Shown: positions 15,189 through 24,581, counted from the first letter of the stretch. The stretch: 64,000 bases of DNA from Hymenobacter lapidiphilus (GCF_013377885.1 NZ_JABKAU010000025.1:1-64000); one strand, 5' to 3'. Numbers and translations are program-made. The notes: generated by a model from the sequence alone, not told the origin.

Positions 15189-17963
15189 ATGAAGTCTTAT
15201 TACCCCTCGCTGCTGGTTACTACGGCCCTGTTGCCGCAATTGGCCTCGGCTACTGCAGTTTCTGCTGTAACAACTCCTGCTGTTTACAACGCCGCTGTTT
15301 CCCCCAACTTGGCCGAAGCATCTATATCCGGCAAGGTGCTGACCGATAAAGGCATACCTCTGCCGGGAGCTACTGTTTTCATCAAAGGCACCTTCATTGG
15401 CACCAGCACCGATCAGCAGGGCAGCTTCCGGGTAAGCGCCGACTTTGCAAATGGCCCGGTAACGCTGGTGTTTTCTTACGTAGGGTTTGATACCCGGGAA
15501 GTATTGCTCCAGGCGCCCGATCAGGCCCTTAATGTGGGCCTTTCGCCCAGCGCCACCCTGCTGAACGAAACCATCGTATCGGCCTCGCGCATTGAGGAAA
15601 GCATTCTGCGCGCTCCGGTAACCGTCGATAAGCTCTCGACCCGCCAGATTGAGCGCATTACCACGCCTGAGGTGCTGAGCGGCCTGGGTCAGGTAAAGGG
15701 CATCGATGTGAGCTCGGCCTCCATGTTGTTCACCAGCATAAGTACCCGGGGCTTCAACACGGCCAAATCGGAGCGCGTAATTCAGCTGGTAGACTACATG
15801 GATACCCAGTTGCCTTCCCTCAACCTAAGCCCTGGCAACCTGGTTGGTATCCCGGAGCTGGATATGGAAAGCATCGAGATTATCCACGGCCCGTCTTCGG
15901 CTCTTTATGGTGCCAATGCTCTGAGCGGGGTAATCCTGTTCAACTCCAAAGACCCCTTCGTGTATGAGGGGCTAAGCGTGCGCCTGCGCGCCGGCCAGCG
16001 CGATTTGCTGGATGGGCAGGTGCGTTACGCCAAAAAAATTACAGAGAAACTCGCTTTCAAGATCAACGCCAGCGCCTTCCGGGCCGATGACTGGCTGGCG
16101 ACGAACTACGAGGCCACCCAGAGTTCGGCAAACCCCGCCGGCTCCACGCTGGGCTACAATGCGGTAAACCGTTACGGAGAAGGAGGATACGCGTTCAATC
16201 CTTTTCAGCAACTGCCGGGCGGCACCAACCCGGAGTTGTACGGAAAAACAGCCTACCTACCGGGCTTTACGGAGCAGGAGCTGATTACCAACGATAACCG
16301 GACGTCGTCGTACCGCTTGGGCGGTACTGTTTCGTACCTGCTGCGCGACGACCTGAAGCTAACCGTAGAAGCCAAACGGGCCGAGGGCACTGCCACCTAC
16401 CAGAACCTGAGCCGTTTCCGGGTGAAGGGCCTGGGCTCGAACCAATACCGCGCTGAGTTGAAGAGCAGCAAAGGGTTTGTGCGCCTGTATAGCACGGAGG
16501 ACTTCTCCGGCAACTCCTACGAATTCAACCAGTTGGGCTCCCTGATTCAGCAGGCGCCCACTACGGAAGGCGGGAGCGTAAGCTACCAGAACCTGTTCTA
16601 CGCCACCTACAATGCTGCCTACAGCCAGGCCCGCCAGGCCGGCCTGGCGCCCGATGCGGCGCTGGCGGCGGCTCAGTCGGCGGCCAATAGCACCCAGCTT
16701 AAAACCTCCGATCCACGTTTCACCACCCTGCGCAACCGCATTGTGGATAACCGGACCCCAGGTGCCGGCGCCCAGCAGTACTTCAACTCCTACCTGCACG
16801 ACATCAGTGCTCAGCGGCAGTTTACCCTCGGCGAGGCGGGTACCAACCTGGTAGTGGGCGGGGCCTACCGCCAGTACCGGCTGGGTTCCGATGGCCTGCT
16901 GTTCTCCGATCGGGATGGTAAGCGCATCGTAAACTACGAGTATGGCGTTTATGGCCAGCTCACCCAAACCGTATTCCAGGAGCGCCTGAAACTGGCCCTG
17001 GCCGGCCGGGTCGATGAGTTCAAGAACTTCAAGCCGTCTTTCTCCCCTCGGGCATCAGCCGTGTATTCGCTGGGCGAAAACAAGCAGCATAACTTCCGCG
17101 CCAGCTACGGGCAAGCGTTCCGCTCGCCTTCGCAGCTGGAGCAGTATCTGTACAGCGACATTCGTAATGCCGTACTGCTGGGCAACGCCGCCGACGGGTT
17201 CCGGGGGTACAACGAGGCGTTGTTTGCCTCGCCCCAAACGTTTGGCGCGGCCGTTTCCAATCCCGACCTGCTGAAAACCTACGAGGCTAACATCAGCCCG
17301 TTGAAGCTGGAGCAGGTGAAAACAGCCGAAATTGGCTACAAAGGTGCGCTGATTGCCAACCTGTACGCCGATGTAAGCTATTTCCGGAGCCGTTATGATG
17401 GATTTATCGGGGGCCAGCTGTTCGTTGGCAATACCGATGGCAGCCAGCCGACCAGAGCACAGCTACAGGAGGGCTACCCTACGCTCTATACCAACCAGAG
17501 CAAGCCCACCCGCGTGCTGTACACGTATGCAAACAGCAACCAGGAAGTGAAAACCCAGGGCGTTACGGCGGGTCTGACGTATTATTTCAACCGCGGCTTC
17601 AACCTGACCGGCAACTACTCGCTCAACGTTATCGACAAGAGCGACCTGCCCGCTGGCTTCCAGACCTTCTTCAACACGCCCAAGCACAAGTACAACGTAG
17701 GCATAAACGGCCAGCTCAGCAACCTGAGCTACTCCGTAAACTACCGCTGGGTACAGGGCCACCTACAGGAAATGCCCTTCGCCGTCGGCCGCATCCGCGA
17801 CTACAGCACCACCGATGCTTACCTGGGCTACCTGGTACCGAAGTGGGGCACTACGTTCCAGGCCGGCATTTCCAACGCCTTCGATACCAACAACACGCAG
17901 GTATTTGGCGGCCCGCAGGTTGGCCGCCTCGGCTACCTGGGTCTGCGCTTCGATTTGCAATAG
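15189..17963 (+). CDS. TonB-dependent outer-membrane receptor
   Basis: 924 residues. Signal peptide (MKSYYPSLLVTTALLPQLASA), then a CarboxypepD_reg-like domain at about 43-120 (ISGKVLTDKGIPLPGATVFI; TDQQGSFRVSADF; FSYVGFDTREVLL), a plug at about 130-240 (ETIVSASRIEESILRAPVTV; IDVSSASMLFTSISTRGFNT; ESIEIIHGPSSALYGANALS) and a 22-strand barrel. It imports a large or scarce nutrient using TonB energy. No SusD-like partner follows, so it is not a SusC/SusD pair; the plug sequence is more like siderophore or cobalamin receptors, but the ligand is unknown. ATG at 15189 is the start that exposes the signal peptide. Followed by a palindrome and a terminator. Confidence 0.92.
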   Translation: MKSYYPSLLVTTALLPQLASATAVSAVTTPAVYNAAVSPNLAEASISGKVLTDKGIPLPGATVFIKGTFIGTSTDQQGSFRVSADFANGPVTLVFSYVGFDTREVLLQAPDQALNVGLSPSATLLNETIVSASRIEESILRAPVTVDKLSTRQIERITTPEVLSGLGQVKGIDVSSASMLFTSISTRGFNTAKSERVIQLVDYMDTQLPSLNLSPGNLVGIPELDMESIEIIHGPSSALYGANALSGVILFNSKDPFVYEGLSVRLRAGQRDLLDGQVRYAKKITEKLAFKINASAFRADDWLATNYEATQSSANPAGSTLGYNAVNRYGEGGYAFNPFQQLPGGTNPELYGKTAYLPGFTEQELITNDNRTSSYRLGGTVSYLLRDDLKLTVEAKRAEGTATYQNLSRFRVKGLGSNQYRAELKSSKGFVRLYSTEDFSGNSYEFNQLGSLIQQAPTTEGGSVSYQNLFYATYNAAYSQARQAGLAPDAALAAAQSAANSTQLKTSDPRFTTLRNRIVDNRTPGAGAQQYFNSYLHDISAQRQFTLGEAGTNLVVGGAYRQYRLGSDGLLFSDRDGKRIVNYEYGVYGQLTQTVFQERLKLALAGRVDEFKNFKPSFSPRASAVYSLGENKQHNFRASYGQAFRSPSQLEQYLYSDIRNAVLLGNAADGFRGYNEALFASPQTFGAAVSNPDLLKTYEANISPLKLEQVKTAEIGYKGALIANLYADVSYFRSRYDGFIGGQLFVGNTDGSQPTRAQLQEGYPTLYTNQSKPTRVLYTYANSNQEVKTQGVTAGLTYYFNRGFNLTGNYSLNVIDKSDLPAGFQTFFNTPKHKYNVGINGQLSNLSYSVNYRWVQGHLQEMPFAVGRIRDYSTTDAYLGYLVPKWGTTFQAGISNAFDTNNTQVFGGPQVGRLGYLGLRFDLQ

Positions 17964-17971
17964 AACGTAGC

Positions 17972-18100
17972 AAGCTGCGGAGGGCGGTGTAGGGGCGGAG
18001 CTTGTCCCCGCCCTCCGATGGGTTCGTACAACGGTCCGTTACCGAATCGTTCAACGGCGGGCGGGGACAAGCCCCGCCCCTACACCGCCCTCCGCAGCTT
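17972..18100. repeat. Dispersed palindrome, family A, copy 2 (long form)
   Basis: Inverted repeat whose arms begin AAGCTGCGGAGGGCGGTGTA and then run through the family-A core GGGGCGGGGCTTGTCCCC. Longer than copy 1 by an outer 20-bp arm. Between convergent TonB receptor and peptidase genes. Confidence 0.92.
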
Positions 18101-18120
18101 GGGTTAACCGCATTAGCAAC

Positions 18121-18160
18121 AAAAGAAGGCCCCGCAACAATTATTGCGGGGCCTTCTTTT
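18121..18160. terminator. Bidirectional terminator
   Basis: Perfect stem AAAAGAAGGCCCCGCAA/TTGCGGGGCCTTCTTTT, loop about 6 nt, with T-runs on both strands. Serves the convergent receptor and peptidase genes. Confidence 0.88.
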
Positions 18161-18202
18161 GTGCCGGCTGCACTCAGAGCGCAGCCTGAGGTTCTGACGG
18201 GG

Positions 18203-20479
18203 CTACTTGCGCTTGCCCTTTTTGATTTTCATCTTGACTTTTTCCGGCTGGTCCGCAGCCTGAACTGCTGGCGCGGCCGGCGTTGTCGGTGTGGCAGTCG
18301 TCATCGGGAAACCGCGCTGAGCCATCAGGGCATCAATTTTCGGGTCGCGGCCGCGGAAGGCGCGGTAGCCAGCCGCCGGGTCGACGGTGTTGCCCACCGT
18401 GAACACGTTTTTGCGCAGCCGCTCGCCCACCGACTTGTCGTAGGCGCCGCCGGCCTCGGTGAATGCGCTGAAGGCATCGGCCGCCAGCACCACCGACCAC
18501 AGGTAGGAGTAGTAGCCGGCCGAGTACCCGTCGGAGGCGAATACGTGGTTGAACTGCGGCGTACGGTGGCGCATCACCAGCTCGGAGGGCATGCCCATCT
18601 GGGCCAGCGTTTCGCGCTCGAACTTATCGGGGTCGATTTTCTGGTCGCCGGCTAGGTGCAGCTTCATGTCGATGAGGGCGCTGGCCAGAAACTCGGTGGT
18701 GGCGAAGCCCTCGTTGAAGGTGCTGGCCTTGTCGATGCGGTCGACCAACTCCTGCGGAATAGGCTTGCCGGTCTGGTAGTGTAGGGCGAAGCGGTTGAGC
18801 ACCTCGGGGGTAGGCAGCCAGTTTTCGAGCACCTGCGAGGGGAACTCCACGTAGTCGCGCACTACGCTGGTGCCCGAAAGCCCGCCGTAGGTAACGTTGC
18901 TCGACAGCCCGTGCAGGGCGTGGCCGAACTCGTGGAACAGCGTGGTAGCATCCGACCACGAAATGAGTACCGGCTCACCGGGCTTGCCCTTCACGAAGTT
19001 GGAGTTGTTGGACACGATGGTCGTCACTTCCTGGCCATCCATGCGCTCCTGGCGGCGGTAGGCGTTCATCCAGGCCCCCGATTTCTTGCCCGGCCGGGCG
19101 TAGGGGTCGAAGTACCAGAGGCCCACTTGCTGGCCGGTGGTTTTGTCGTTCACCTGCCACACCCGCACATCGGGGTGAAACACGGGCACATTGGTAACGG
19201 GCTTGAAGCTGAAGTTGAACAGCTCGCCGGCCATCCAGAACATACCCTCGCGCATCTTGTCGAGCTGCAGGTACTGCTTTACCTCGTTCTGGTCGAGGTC
19301 GTAGCGCTCCTTGCGCACCTTCTCGGCGTAGTAGGCGTAATCCCAGGGCTCAATTTTGAAGTCGGCCGGCGCACCTTCCTTTATGGCCAGCGCCTGCATA
19401 TCGGCCACTTCCTCGTTTACGCGGGCCACGGCCGGCTTCCACACCTGCTCCATGAGCTCCATGGCGGCTTCGGGCGTTTTGGCCATCGTGTTATCGAGCC
19501 GCAGGTGGGCGTGCGTTTTGTAGCCCAGCAGCTTGGCCCGCTCGGCCCGCAGCTGCAGAATCTGGGTAATCAGGGCGTTGTTGTCATGGGCCCCGCCGTT
19601 GTCGCCGCGGTTGGTGAACATGCGCCAGGCCTTCTCGCGCAGCTGGCGCTGGTCGGAGTAGGTCAGGAACGGGTCGACGCTGGAGCGGGTGTTGGTGATG
19701 ACGCCCACCGCGGCCACTTTGCGCGAATCGGCGGCGGTTTTGGCTCCGTCGCGCAGCGAAGTGGGCAGGCCGCTCATATCCTGCTCGGTTTTGAGCACCA
19801 GCATTTCGTTGGCTTCATCGGCCAGTACGTTCTGCGAGAACTTGTTGAAGAGGCCGGCCAACTGCTGGTTTATCTGCGAAAGCCGAGCCTTAGCCGGGGC
19901 AGCGAGCTTCGCACCGGCCCGCACGAAGGCCTTGTAGCGCACCTCCGTCAGGCGTTGCTGCTCGGGCGTTAGGTTGCTGTTCGCCATCGAGTTGTAGACT
20001 GCCTCAATGCGCTTGAACAGGGCGGCATTCTGGGTTATCTGGTCACTGAAAGCGGCCATTTTGGGTGCCATTTCGGCCTGCACGGCGGCAAAGCTGGCAT
20101 CGTTGAGCGAAGTGCCCCAGATGCCGTACACCGTTTCTACCCGGTCGAGGGTGCGGCCGCTACGCTCCATGGCAGCAATGGTATTCTCGAAAGTAGGAGC
20201 AGCCGGATTGTTGGCGATGAGCGCAATTTCGGCCATGTTCTCAATCATGGCTATTTCCAGCGCCGGCTTGAAATTGGCCACTTTCACTTGGTCGAAAGCG
20301 GGTACGCCGCCGTAGGGGCCGCTCCAGGGCTGAAGTAACGGCAGCTTGGCAGTTGGCCCGGCTACAGCCTTGGTAGTGGCCGACGGCTGCGCCTGGGCCT
20401 CCGAGAATGTAGCACCGGCCAGGCCAAGGCCCGCCAGCAGGGGTAACAGGGGAAGGGAAAGCGAAAAGAGTGGATTCAT
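18203..20479 (-). CDS. Secreted M3-family zinc metallopeptidase (Dcp/oligopeptidase-like)
   Basis: 758 residues. Signal peptide at 1-30 (LSLPLLPLLAGLGLAGATFSEAQA). Helical N-terminal lobe, then the catalytic domain with HEFGH at 516-520 (zinc ligands His516, His520 and the general-base Glu517); a third ligand is expected in the following VEFPSQVLENW segment. Such enzymes cut dipeptides or short peptides in the periplasm; peptidyl-dipeptidase Dcp is the closest well-known type. The C terminus ends in a lysine-rich tail (KVKMKIKKGKRK) after an alanine/proline/threonine linker, which is unusual. ATG at 20479 is directly before the signal peptide. Monocistronic by appearance. Confidence 0.93.
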   Translation of the reverse strand: MNPLFSLSLPLLPLLAGLGLAGATFSEAQAQPSATTKAVAGPTAKLPLLQPWSGPYGGVPAFDQVKVANFKPALEIAMIENMAEIALIANNPAAPTFENTIAAMERSGRTLDRVETVYGIWGTSLNDASFAAVQAEMAPKMAAFSDQITQNAALFKRIEAVYNSMANSNLTPEQQRLTEVRYKAFVRAGAKLAAPAKARLSQINQQLAGLFNKFSQNVLADEANEMLVLKTEQDMSGLPTSLRDGAKTAADSRKVAAVGVITNTRSSVDPFLTYSDQRQLREKAWRMFTNRGDNGGAHDNNALITQILQLRAERAKLLGYKTHAHLRLDNTMAKTPEAAMELMEQVWKPAVARVNEEVADMQALAIKEGAPADFKIEPWDYAYYAEKVRKERYDLDQNEVKQYLQLDKMREGMFWMAGELFNFSFKPVTNVPVFHPDVRVWQVNDKTTGQQVGLWYFDPYARPGKKSGAWMNAYRRQERMDGQEVTTIVSNNSNFVKGKPGEPVLISWSDATTLFHEFGHALHGLSSNVTYGGLSGTSVVRDYVEFPSQVLENWLPTPEVLNRFALHYQTGKPIPQELVDRIDKASTFNEGFATTEFLASALIDMKLHLAGDQKIDPDKFERETLAQMGMPSELVMRHRTPQFNHVFASDGYSAGYYSYLWSVVLAADAFSAFTEAGGAYDKSVGERLRKNVFTVGNTVDPAAGYRAFRGRDPKIDALMAQRGFPMTTATPTTPAAPAVQAADQPEKVKMKIKKGKRK

Positions 20480-20584
20480 GAGGTAAAATATCGGGCGGAA
20501 AAACGGACTATATGCGAATATACAACGTGCCCGACGGCTCAGAATTCCCTGGCCAGCCCAAAACCTGCTTCTGGGAAACGAAAA

Positions 20585-20617
20585 CGAGTACCCCGGAGTC
20601 GTGCTCCGGGGTACTCG
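20585..20617 (-). terminator. Hairpin downstream of the amino-acid permease
   Basis: 14-bp perfect stem CGAGTACCCCGGAG/CTCCGGGGTACTCG with a 5-nt loop, between the permease stop and the peptidase start. On the minus strand it is followed by TTTTCG. Confidence 0.75.
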
Positions 20618-20639
20618 CTCAGGGTGCTACGCCAACTGG

Positions 20640-22397
20640 CTACGCGTGCTTCAGGCGCAGCTTGGATTTCTTGTAGCCGTAGTTGAAATACACGGCCAGG
20701 CCAATCACCAGCCAGGCGAAAAACAGCAGCCAGTTGTTGAGGCCCAGCTGGGTCATCAGGTACAGGTTGGTGAGCAGGCCCAGCGTCGGCAGCAAACTCA
20801 GGCGCTTGCGGAACGACAGCCACGACAGGCCCAGGCAGAAGCCGAAGAACACCAGCATCGGGATGTAGTGGCGGCCCTCCTCGTAGGAGCCCAGCGCCTT
20901 GGTAAACTCGCGGATACCGGCCTGATTGTAGATCAGTACCAGCACCCCGCACACCGTCAGAATAAGCGGTACCAGGAACTGGCCGTTGATGTAGGGCACC
21001 TTAAAACGGGCATCGGAGGTACCGTAGGGGTCGATGATGAGGATGCCGCCGCACACCAGCGCAAAGGCGAACAGCGTGCCGATGCTGGTTAGGTCAATCA
21101 CCAGATCCATGTTCAGCAGCAGCGCCGGAATGCCCACAAAGAAGCCCGTAACGATGGTGCTGAACGAAGGCGTGCGGAACTTGGGATGCACCCGCGCAAA
21201 CACCGGCGGCAGCAGTCCGTCGCGGCTCATGGTCATCCAGATGCGGGGCTGGCCGATCTGGAACACGAGCAGCACCGAGGCCATGGCAAACACCGCCGAC
21301 ACGGCTACCACGCCGCCTAGCCACTCCACGCCCACTTTATTGAACACGTACGCCAGCGGGTCGCCCACGGCCAGCTCGGTGTAGTTCACCATGCCGGTAA
21401 GCACCAGCGTCACAATCACGTACAGAATGGTGCAGATGATGAGGGCGTAAATCATGGCCCGGGGCAGGTCGCGCTGGGGGTTCTTGCATTCCTCGGCCGT
21501 CGTCGAAATAGCATCGAAGCCAATGTAGGCGAAGAACACGGCCGACACCCCTTTAAGCACCCCGCCAATGCCGTTGGGCGCAAACGGGCTCCAATTTTCG
21601 GGCTTCACGTAGAAAGCGCCTACCAGAATAACTACGGCCACAACCACCAGCTTGAGGCCCACCAGAATGTTGGAGGCGTTCTTGGATTCCTTGATGCCGA
21701 TGTACACCAGGGCCGTAATGGCGAGTGTAATCAGGCCGGCGGGCAGGTCGATGACCAGGCGCAGGCCGCCGGGCAGCTCGGGAGCCGAGTTCCAGGCATT
21801 GTAGCCGAGCAGCTGCGTGGCAGTGGCTTCGCTCAAGGGCTTGCCCGCCTGCATCAGGGCCAGCACTTCGCCGTAGTAGCGGTGGGCGCTCTGCATGCCC
21901 ATCGTCAGCCAGATGGGAATTTGCAGCCCCACCCCGTCCATGAGGCCGGTAAAGTAGTCTGACCACGAAATGGCTACCACGATGTTGCCCACCGCATATT
22001 CCATGATAAGCGCCCAGCCGATAATCCAGGCGGCCAACTCGCCAAACGAGGCGTAGGCGTAGGTGTAAGCCGAGCCGCTTACCGGAATAGTGGCCGCGAA
22101 CTGGGCGTAGCACAACGCCGAAAAGGCGCAGGCAATAGCAGTGAACACGAACAGCAGCGACACAGCCGGGCCGCCGTCGTGGGCCGCATTACCGATGGTA
22201 CTGAAAATGCCCGCCCCGATAACGGCCGCAATGCCTAGCGACGTCAGGTCGCGGACGGTGAGGTGGCGCTCCAGGCTTTGCGAGCCAGGGTCGGTGCCGA
22301 GCATATCCAGGTCGGCGGGCGGGTTAACAAGGAGGTCCGAAACGGTTTTGCGGCGGAACAGCCCGCTGATGCGGGAGGGAGGTAGAGGGCTTGACAA
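20640..22397 (-). CDS. APC-superfamily amino-acid permease (CAT type)
   Basis: 585 residues, about 12-14 membrane helices. Markers: cytosolic N terminus ending HLTVRDLTSLGIAAVIGAGIF (substrate-binding unwound helix 1, GAGIF), SALCYAQFAATIPVSGSAYTYAYASFGE (helix 2-3) and FFAYIGFDAISTTAEECKNPQRDLP, the hallmark of the cationic amino-acid transporter group. It takes up amino acids across the inner membrane; cationic or broad specificity is likely but not proven. The C terminus (YFNYGYKKSKLRLKHA) is basic. The start is probably TTG at 22397, as no ATG precedes the family-conserved region except Met32. Confidence 0.88.
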   Translation of the reverse strand: MSSPLPPSRISGLFRRKTVSDLLVNPPADLDMLGTDPGSQSLERHLTVRDLTSLGIAAVIGAGIFSTIGNAAHDGGPAVSLLFVFTAIACAFSALCYAQFAATIPVSGSAYTYAYASFGELAAWIIGWALIMEYAVGNIVVAISWSDYFTGLMDGVGLQIPIWLTMGMQSAHRYYGEVLALMQAGKPLSEATATQLLGYNAWNSAPELPGGLRLVIDLPAGLITLAITALVYIGIKESKNASNILVGLKLVVVAVVILVGAFYVKPENWSPFAPNGIGGVLKGVSAVFFAYIGFDAISTTAEECKNPQRDLPRAMIYALIICTILYVIVTLVLTGMVNYTELAVGDPLAYVFNKVGVEWLGGVVAVSAVFAMASVLLVFQIGQPRIWMTMSRDGLLPPVFARVHPKFRTPSFSTIVTGFFVGIPALLLNMDLVIDLTSIGTLFAFALVCGGILIIDPYGTSDARFKVPYINGQFLVPLILTVCGVLVLIYNQAGIREFTKALGSYEEGRHYIPMLVFFGFCLGLSWLSFRKRLSLLPTLGLLTNLYLMTQLGLNNWLLFFAWLVIGLAVYFNYGYKKSKLRLKHA

Positions 22398-22528
22398 CGG
22401 AGCGGAGAACAGGTTTAGAGGGCAAAAGATACAGAAATATGCCGGGCAGTTGCCCCGTGCCGATGGCTACCAGGCACTAACCGGCAAATATTCTTATACT
22501 TATTGTCCTGCCTTAACCTCCTGCCGCT

Positions 22529-23245
22529 ATGCCTGGCTTCTCTGTTCCGAACCCCTGCCCTCAGTCCTGGGCCACCATGACCCCCACCGCCGCCGGCCGG
22601 TTCTGCGGGCAGTGCCAGCACGAAGTCGTAGATTTTTCGGCCCTGAGCGAAGCCGAGGTGCACACGTGGCTGGCACAGCCGGGGGTAGGCACCGTGTGCG
22701 GTTTGTTCCGGGCCGGGCAGTTTGCGCCTCCGGTACCAGCCGGCGCTGTGGCAATGGCCGCCCCGCGCTGGCGGCGCTGGCTGCTTACGGGGCTGGCGCT
22801 ACTCAGCCTCAAGCCGCTGCTTACTTCCTGCCAGAACGCCCAGACCAACGCTGCCACGGCCGCCACCGGGGCCACCGAGCAGGCCGATGAGCTGGCCACC
22901 GCGCCGCAGGGCCAGGTAACCATCCGGGGCCGGGTGCTCGACGATTCTACCGGGCTGGCCGTGGCGGGGGCCGAAATCTTCATTGCCGACACGCCCTACG
23001 GGGCCGTTGCCGACGAGCAGGGCAATTTCAGCTTCACCATGAAGAAGCAGTGGGAGGCGGTGCAGAACGGTTTGGTGAGCCTGCGCGTGTCGGGTAGCCC
23101 GTTCGTATTCGTGCCCCAGACGCTAAGCGTGGCAGTAAACCCGGCGCCGGCTCCGCTGCTGGTGCGGCTGCAATCGGTGCCCGGCCGGGGGCAGATTATG
23201 GGTAAAGTAGTGGGCCACGAGCCGCCGCAGAAGCCGCCGCTGTAG
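22529..23245 (+). CDS. Four-cysteine domain + TM + carboxypeptidase-like regulatory domain, paralogue 1
   Basis: 238 residues. N-terminal 65 residues carry an uncharacterised motif: PCxxxW at Cys10, MTPxxxGRxCxxC at Cys26/Cys29, VVDFS, and CGxFRAGQ with Cys57. Four cysteines spaced like a zinc or iron-sulfur site suggest metal binding. Then comes a hydrophobic segment at about 85-103 (WLLTGLALLSLKPLLTSC), and outside the membrane a CarboxypepD_reg-like beta sandwich at about 129-210 (VTIRGRVLDDSTGLAVAGAE; VADEQGNFSFTM). Topology would put the cysteine domain in the cytosol and the sandwich in the periplasm. A close paralogue follows at 23368 on the same strand. Function unknown; it could be a sensor or an anchor. 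Confidence 0.82.
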   Translation: MPGFSVPNPCPQSWATMTPTAAGRFCGQCQHEVVDFSALSEAEVHTWLAQPGVGTVCGLFRAGQFAPPVPAGAVAMAAPRWRRWLLTGLALLSLKPLLTSCQNAQTNAATAATGATEQADELATAPQGQVTIRGRVLDDSTGLAVAGAEIFIADTPYGAVADEQGNFSFTMKKQWEAVQNGLVSLRVSGSPFVFVPQTLSVAVNPAPAPLLVRLQSVPGRGQIMGKVVGHEPPQKPPL

Positions 23246-23367
23246 CGGCGGCCGCTCAGGGTTTCGGGTGTTGTGCTGCTGTTGCTGCGGAAATCTTACG
23301 CGTTGCGTGTGGAATCGGGCGCGGCCCGGCATCAGGCTGGTAGACCTCCACTTCAAGTTGCTACCTC

Positions 23368-24084
23368 ATGCCCCAGTTCTTAACCATCTCCGTTCCTCAG
23401 CCCTGCGCCGAAAACTGGGCCGCCATGACGCCTGCCGCCCAGGGCCGCCACTGTGCCGCCTGCGCCAAAACAGTGGTCAATTTCAGCTGGATGACGGATG
23501 CCGAAGTGGTAGCCTACCTGAGCCGGGCCAGCGGCCCGAGCTGCGGGCGGTTTCGGGCCGGGCAACTGAGTCGGCCGCTGCGGCTGGCTCTGGCGGCTCC
23601 TGCTGCGCAGCGGTGGGCCGCCGCCGTGCTGGCCGTGTTGGGGATGGGAACTGCCGCGCCAGCCGTGGCCCAGCGGCCAACTCCCCCAATCCTGACGCAG
23701 CAGACGATGACGATGGGCATAGTAGCCACGACCCCTTCCCATCCAGTTCTGCCAGTTCGCATCGTGCGGGGCCGGGTAACGGAGGCCAGCACCGGGCAGG
23801 GCCTGCCGGGCGTAACGGTGCTGGTAGAGGGCACCCATAACGGCACTTTAACCCGAGCTGATGGCACGTATGAGCTGGAAGTAGCAGCAGGTGCGCACAG
23901 CGCGCGGCTGATATTTTCAAGCATCGGCTTCAAAACGGCTGTTATGCCAAGTGACCAAGCCGAAGCGGTTGTTTTGGAAGCTTCGTGCGACAGGCTTATG
24001 GGCGAGGTAATAGTGACGTATGGTTCCCGCTGGTACACCCCCCGCGGCCTGTGGCAGCGCCTGACACGACCATTTCGGCGGTAG
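23368..24084 (+). CDS. Four-cysteine domain + TM + carboxypeptidase-like regulatory domain, paralogue 2
   Basis: 238 residues, same architecture and length as its neighbour. Cysteines at 13, 29, 32 and 59 in the pattern PCxxxWxxMTPxxxGRxCxxC...CGRFRAGQ; VVNFS and the AEVxxxL helix are also kept. A membrane segment follows at about 80-98 (RWAAAVLAVLGMGTAAPA) and a CarboxypepD_reg-like domain at about 133-215 (RIVRGRVTEASTGQGLPG; ADGTYELEVAAG; FSSIGFKTAVM), ending in VIVTYGSRW. The C-terminal halves are more diverged than the N-terminal ones, which suggests that the cysteine domain is under the stronger constraint. Likely a tandem duplication. The next gene, at 24126, is only 41 bp away and probably co-transcribed. 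Confidence 0.82.
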   Translation: MPQFLTISVPQPCAENWAAMTPAAQGRHCAACAKTVVNFSWMTDAEVVAYLSRASGPSCGRFRAGQLSRPLRLALAAPAAQRWAAAVLAVLGMGTAAPAVAQRPTPPILTQQTMTMGIVATTPSHPVLPVRIVRGRVTEASTGQGLPGVTVLVEGTHNGTLTRADGTYELEVAAGAHSARLIFSSIGFKTAVMPSDQAEAVVLEASCDRLMGEVIVTYGSRWYTPRGLWQRLTRPFRR

Positions 24085-24125
24085 AAGAATCTTTACAGTT
24101 CCTTGTTAGTCCTATACTCGCCGCA

Positions 24126-24581
24126 ATGTCAGCCCCTCGCATCTTTGGTCTTTTTTCAACTGGTACTCTGTTGTTGGTGCTGCTTAGTGCCGCGCCGGCT
24201 TCGGCCCAATTGCGGGCCGCATCGCTCGATTCGCTGTACCGCTGGGGGGTGCTTTACGATGAACAAGGGCCCCGGCCGTACACGATGTTGCGCTTCAAGC
24301 GGTTGAAACTGGTCGTAACAACCGATTCGATAGGCGAGTTTGAAGTGGCCGTGCCATTGGTGCGGGTGTTGCGCCTTTTGCACGATGTATTGGTGCTAGA
24401 TGAGTCGCCGCTGGGCCCCCAGGAGGTGGATGTGAATTTCTTTCAGTCCGGCCCGATAGGTTTCCGGGTGATTACGGCCGATGACGGGCCGCAACTGGGG
24501 CCCCGGCTGAAGGGTAGTACCCGAATCGTGGGCGGACGACAGTGGCGGGCCTGGTTGCGACAAACCCAGCAGAGCAGGTAA
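24126..24581 (+). CDS. Small secreted protein, unknown
   Basis: 151 residues. Clear signal peptide (FSTGTLLLVLLSAAPASAQ). The mature part resembles a degenerate carboxypeptidase-like regulatory domain: YDEQGPRPYTMLRFKRLKLV and TTDSIGEFEVAVP, then VLRLLHDVLVLDE. No cysteine after the signal peptide and no membrane helix, so it is probably periplasmic or secreted. ATG at 24126 exposes the signal peptide; the open frame reaches back to 23985 but would read out of the preceding gene. It follows the two four-cysteine paralogues closely and may act with them. No known family recognised. Confidence 0.65.
   Translation: MSAPRIFGLFSTGTLLLVLLSAAPASAQLRAASLDSLYRWGVLYDEQGPRPYTMLRFKRLKLVVTTDSIGEFEVAVPLVRVLRLLHDVLVLDESPLGPQEVDVNFFQSGPIGFRVITADDGPQLGPRLKGSTRIVGGRQWRAWLRQTQQSR

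Noticed and set aside
15189..17963. SusC of a polysaccharide utilisation locus
   Set aside because: No SusD-like gene or glycoside hydrolases follow, so called a general TonB-dependent receptor.
18911..19972. Long open frame antisense to the M3 peptidase
   Set aside because: Shadow of the peptidase gene; no recognisable domain.
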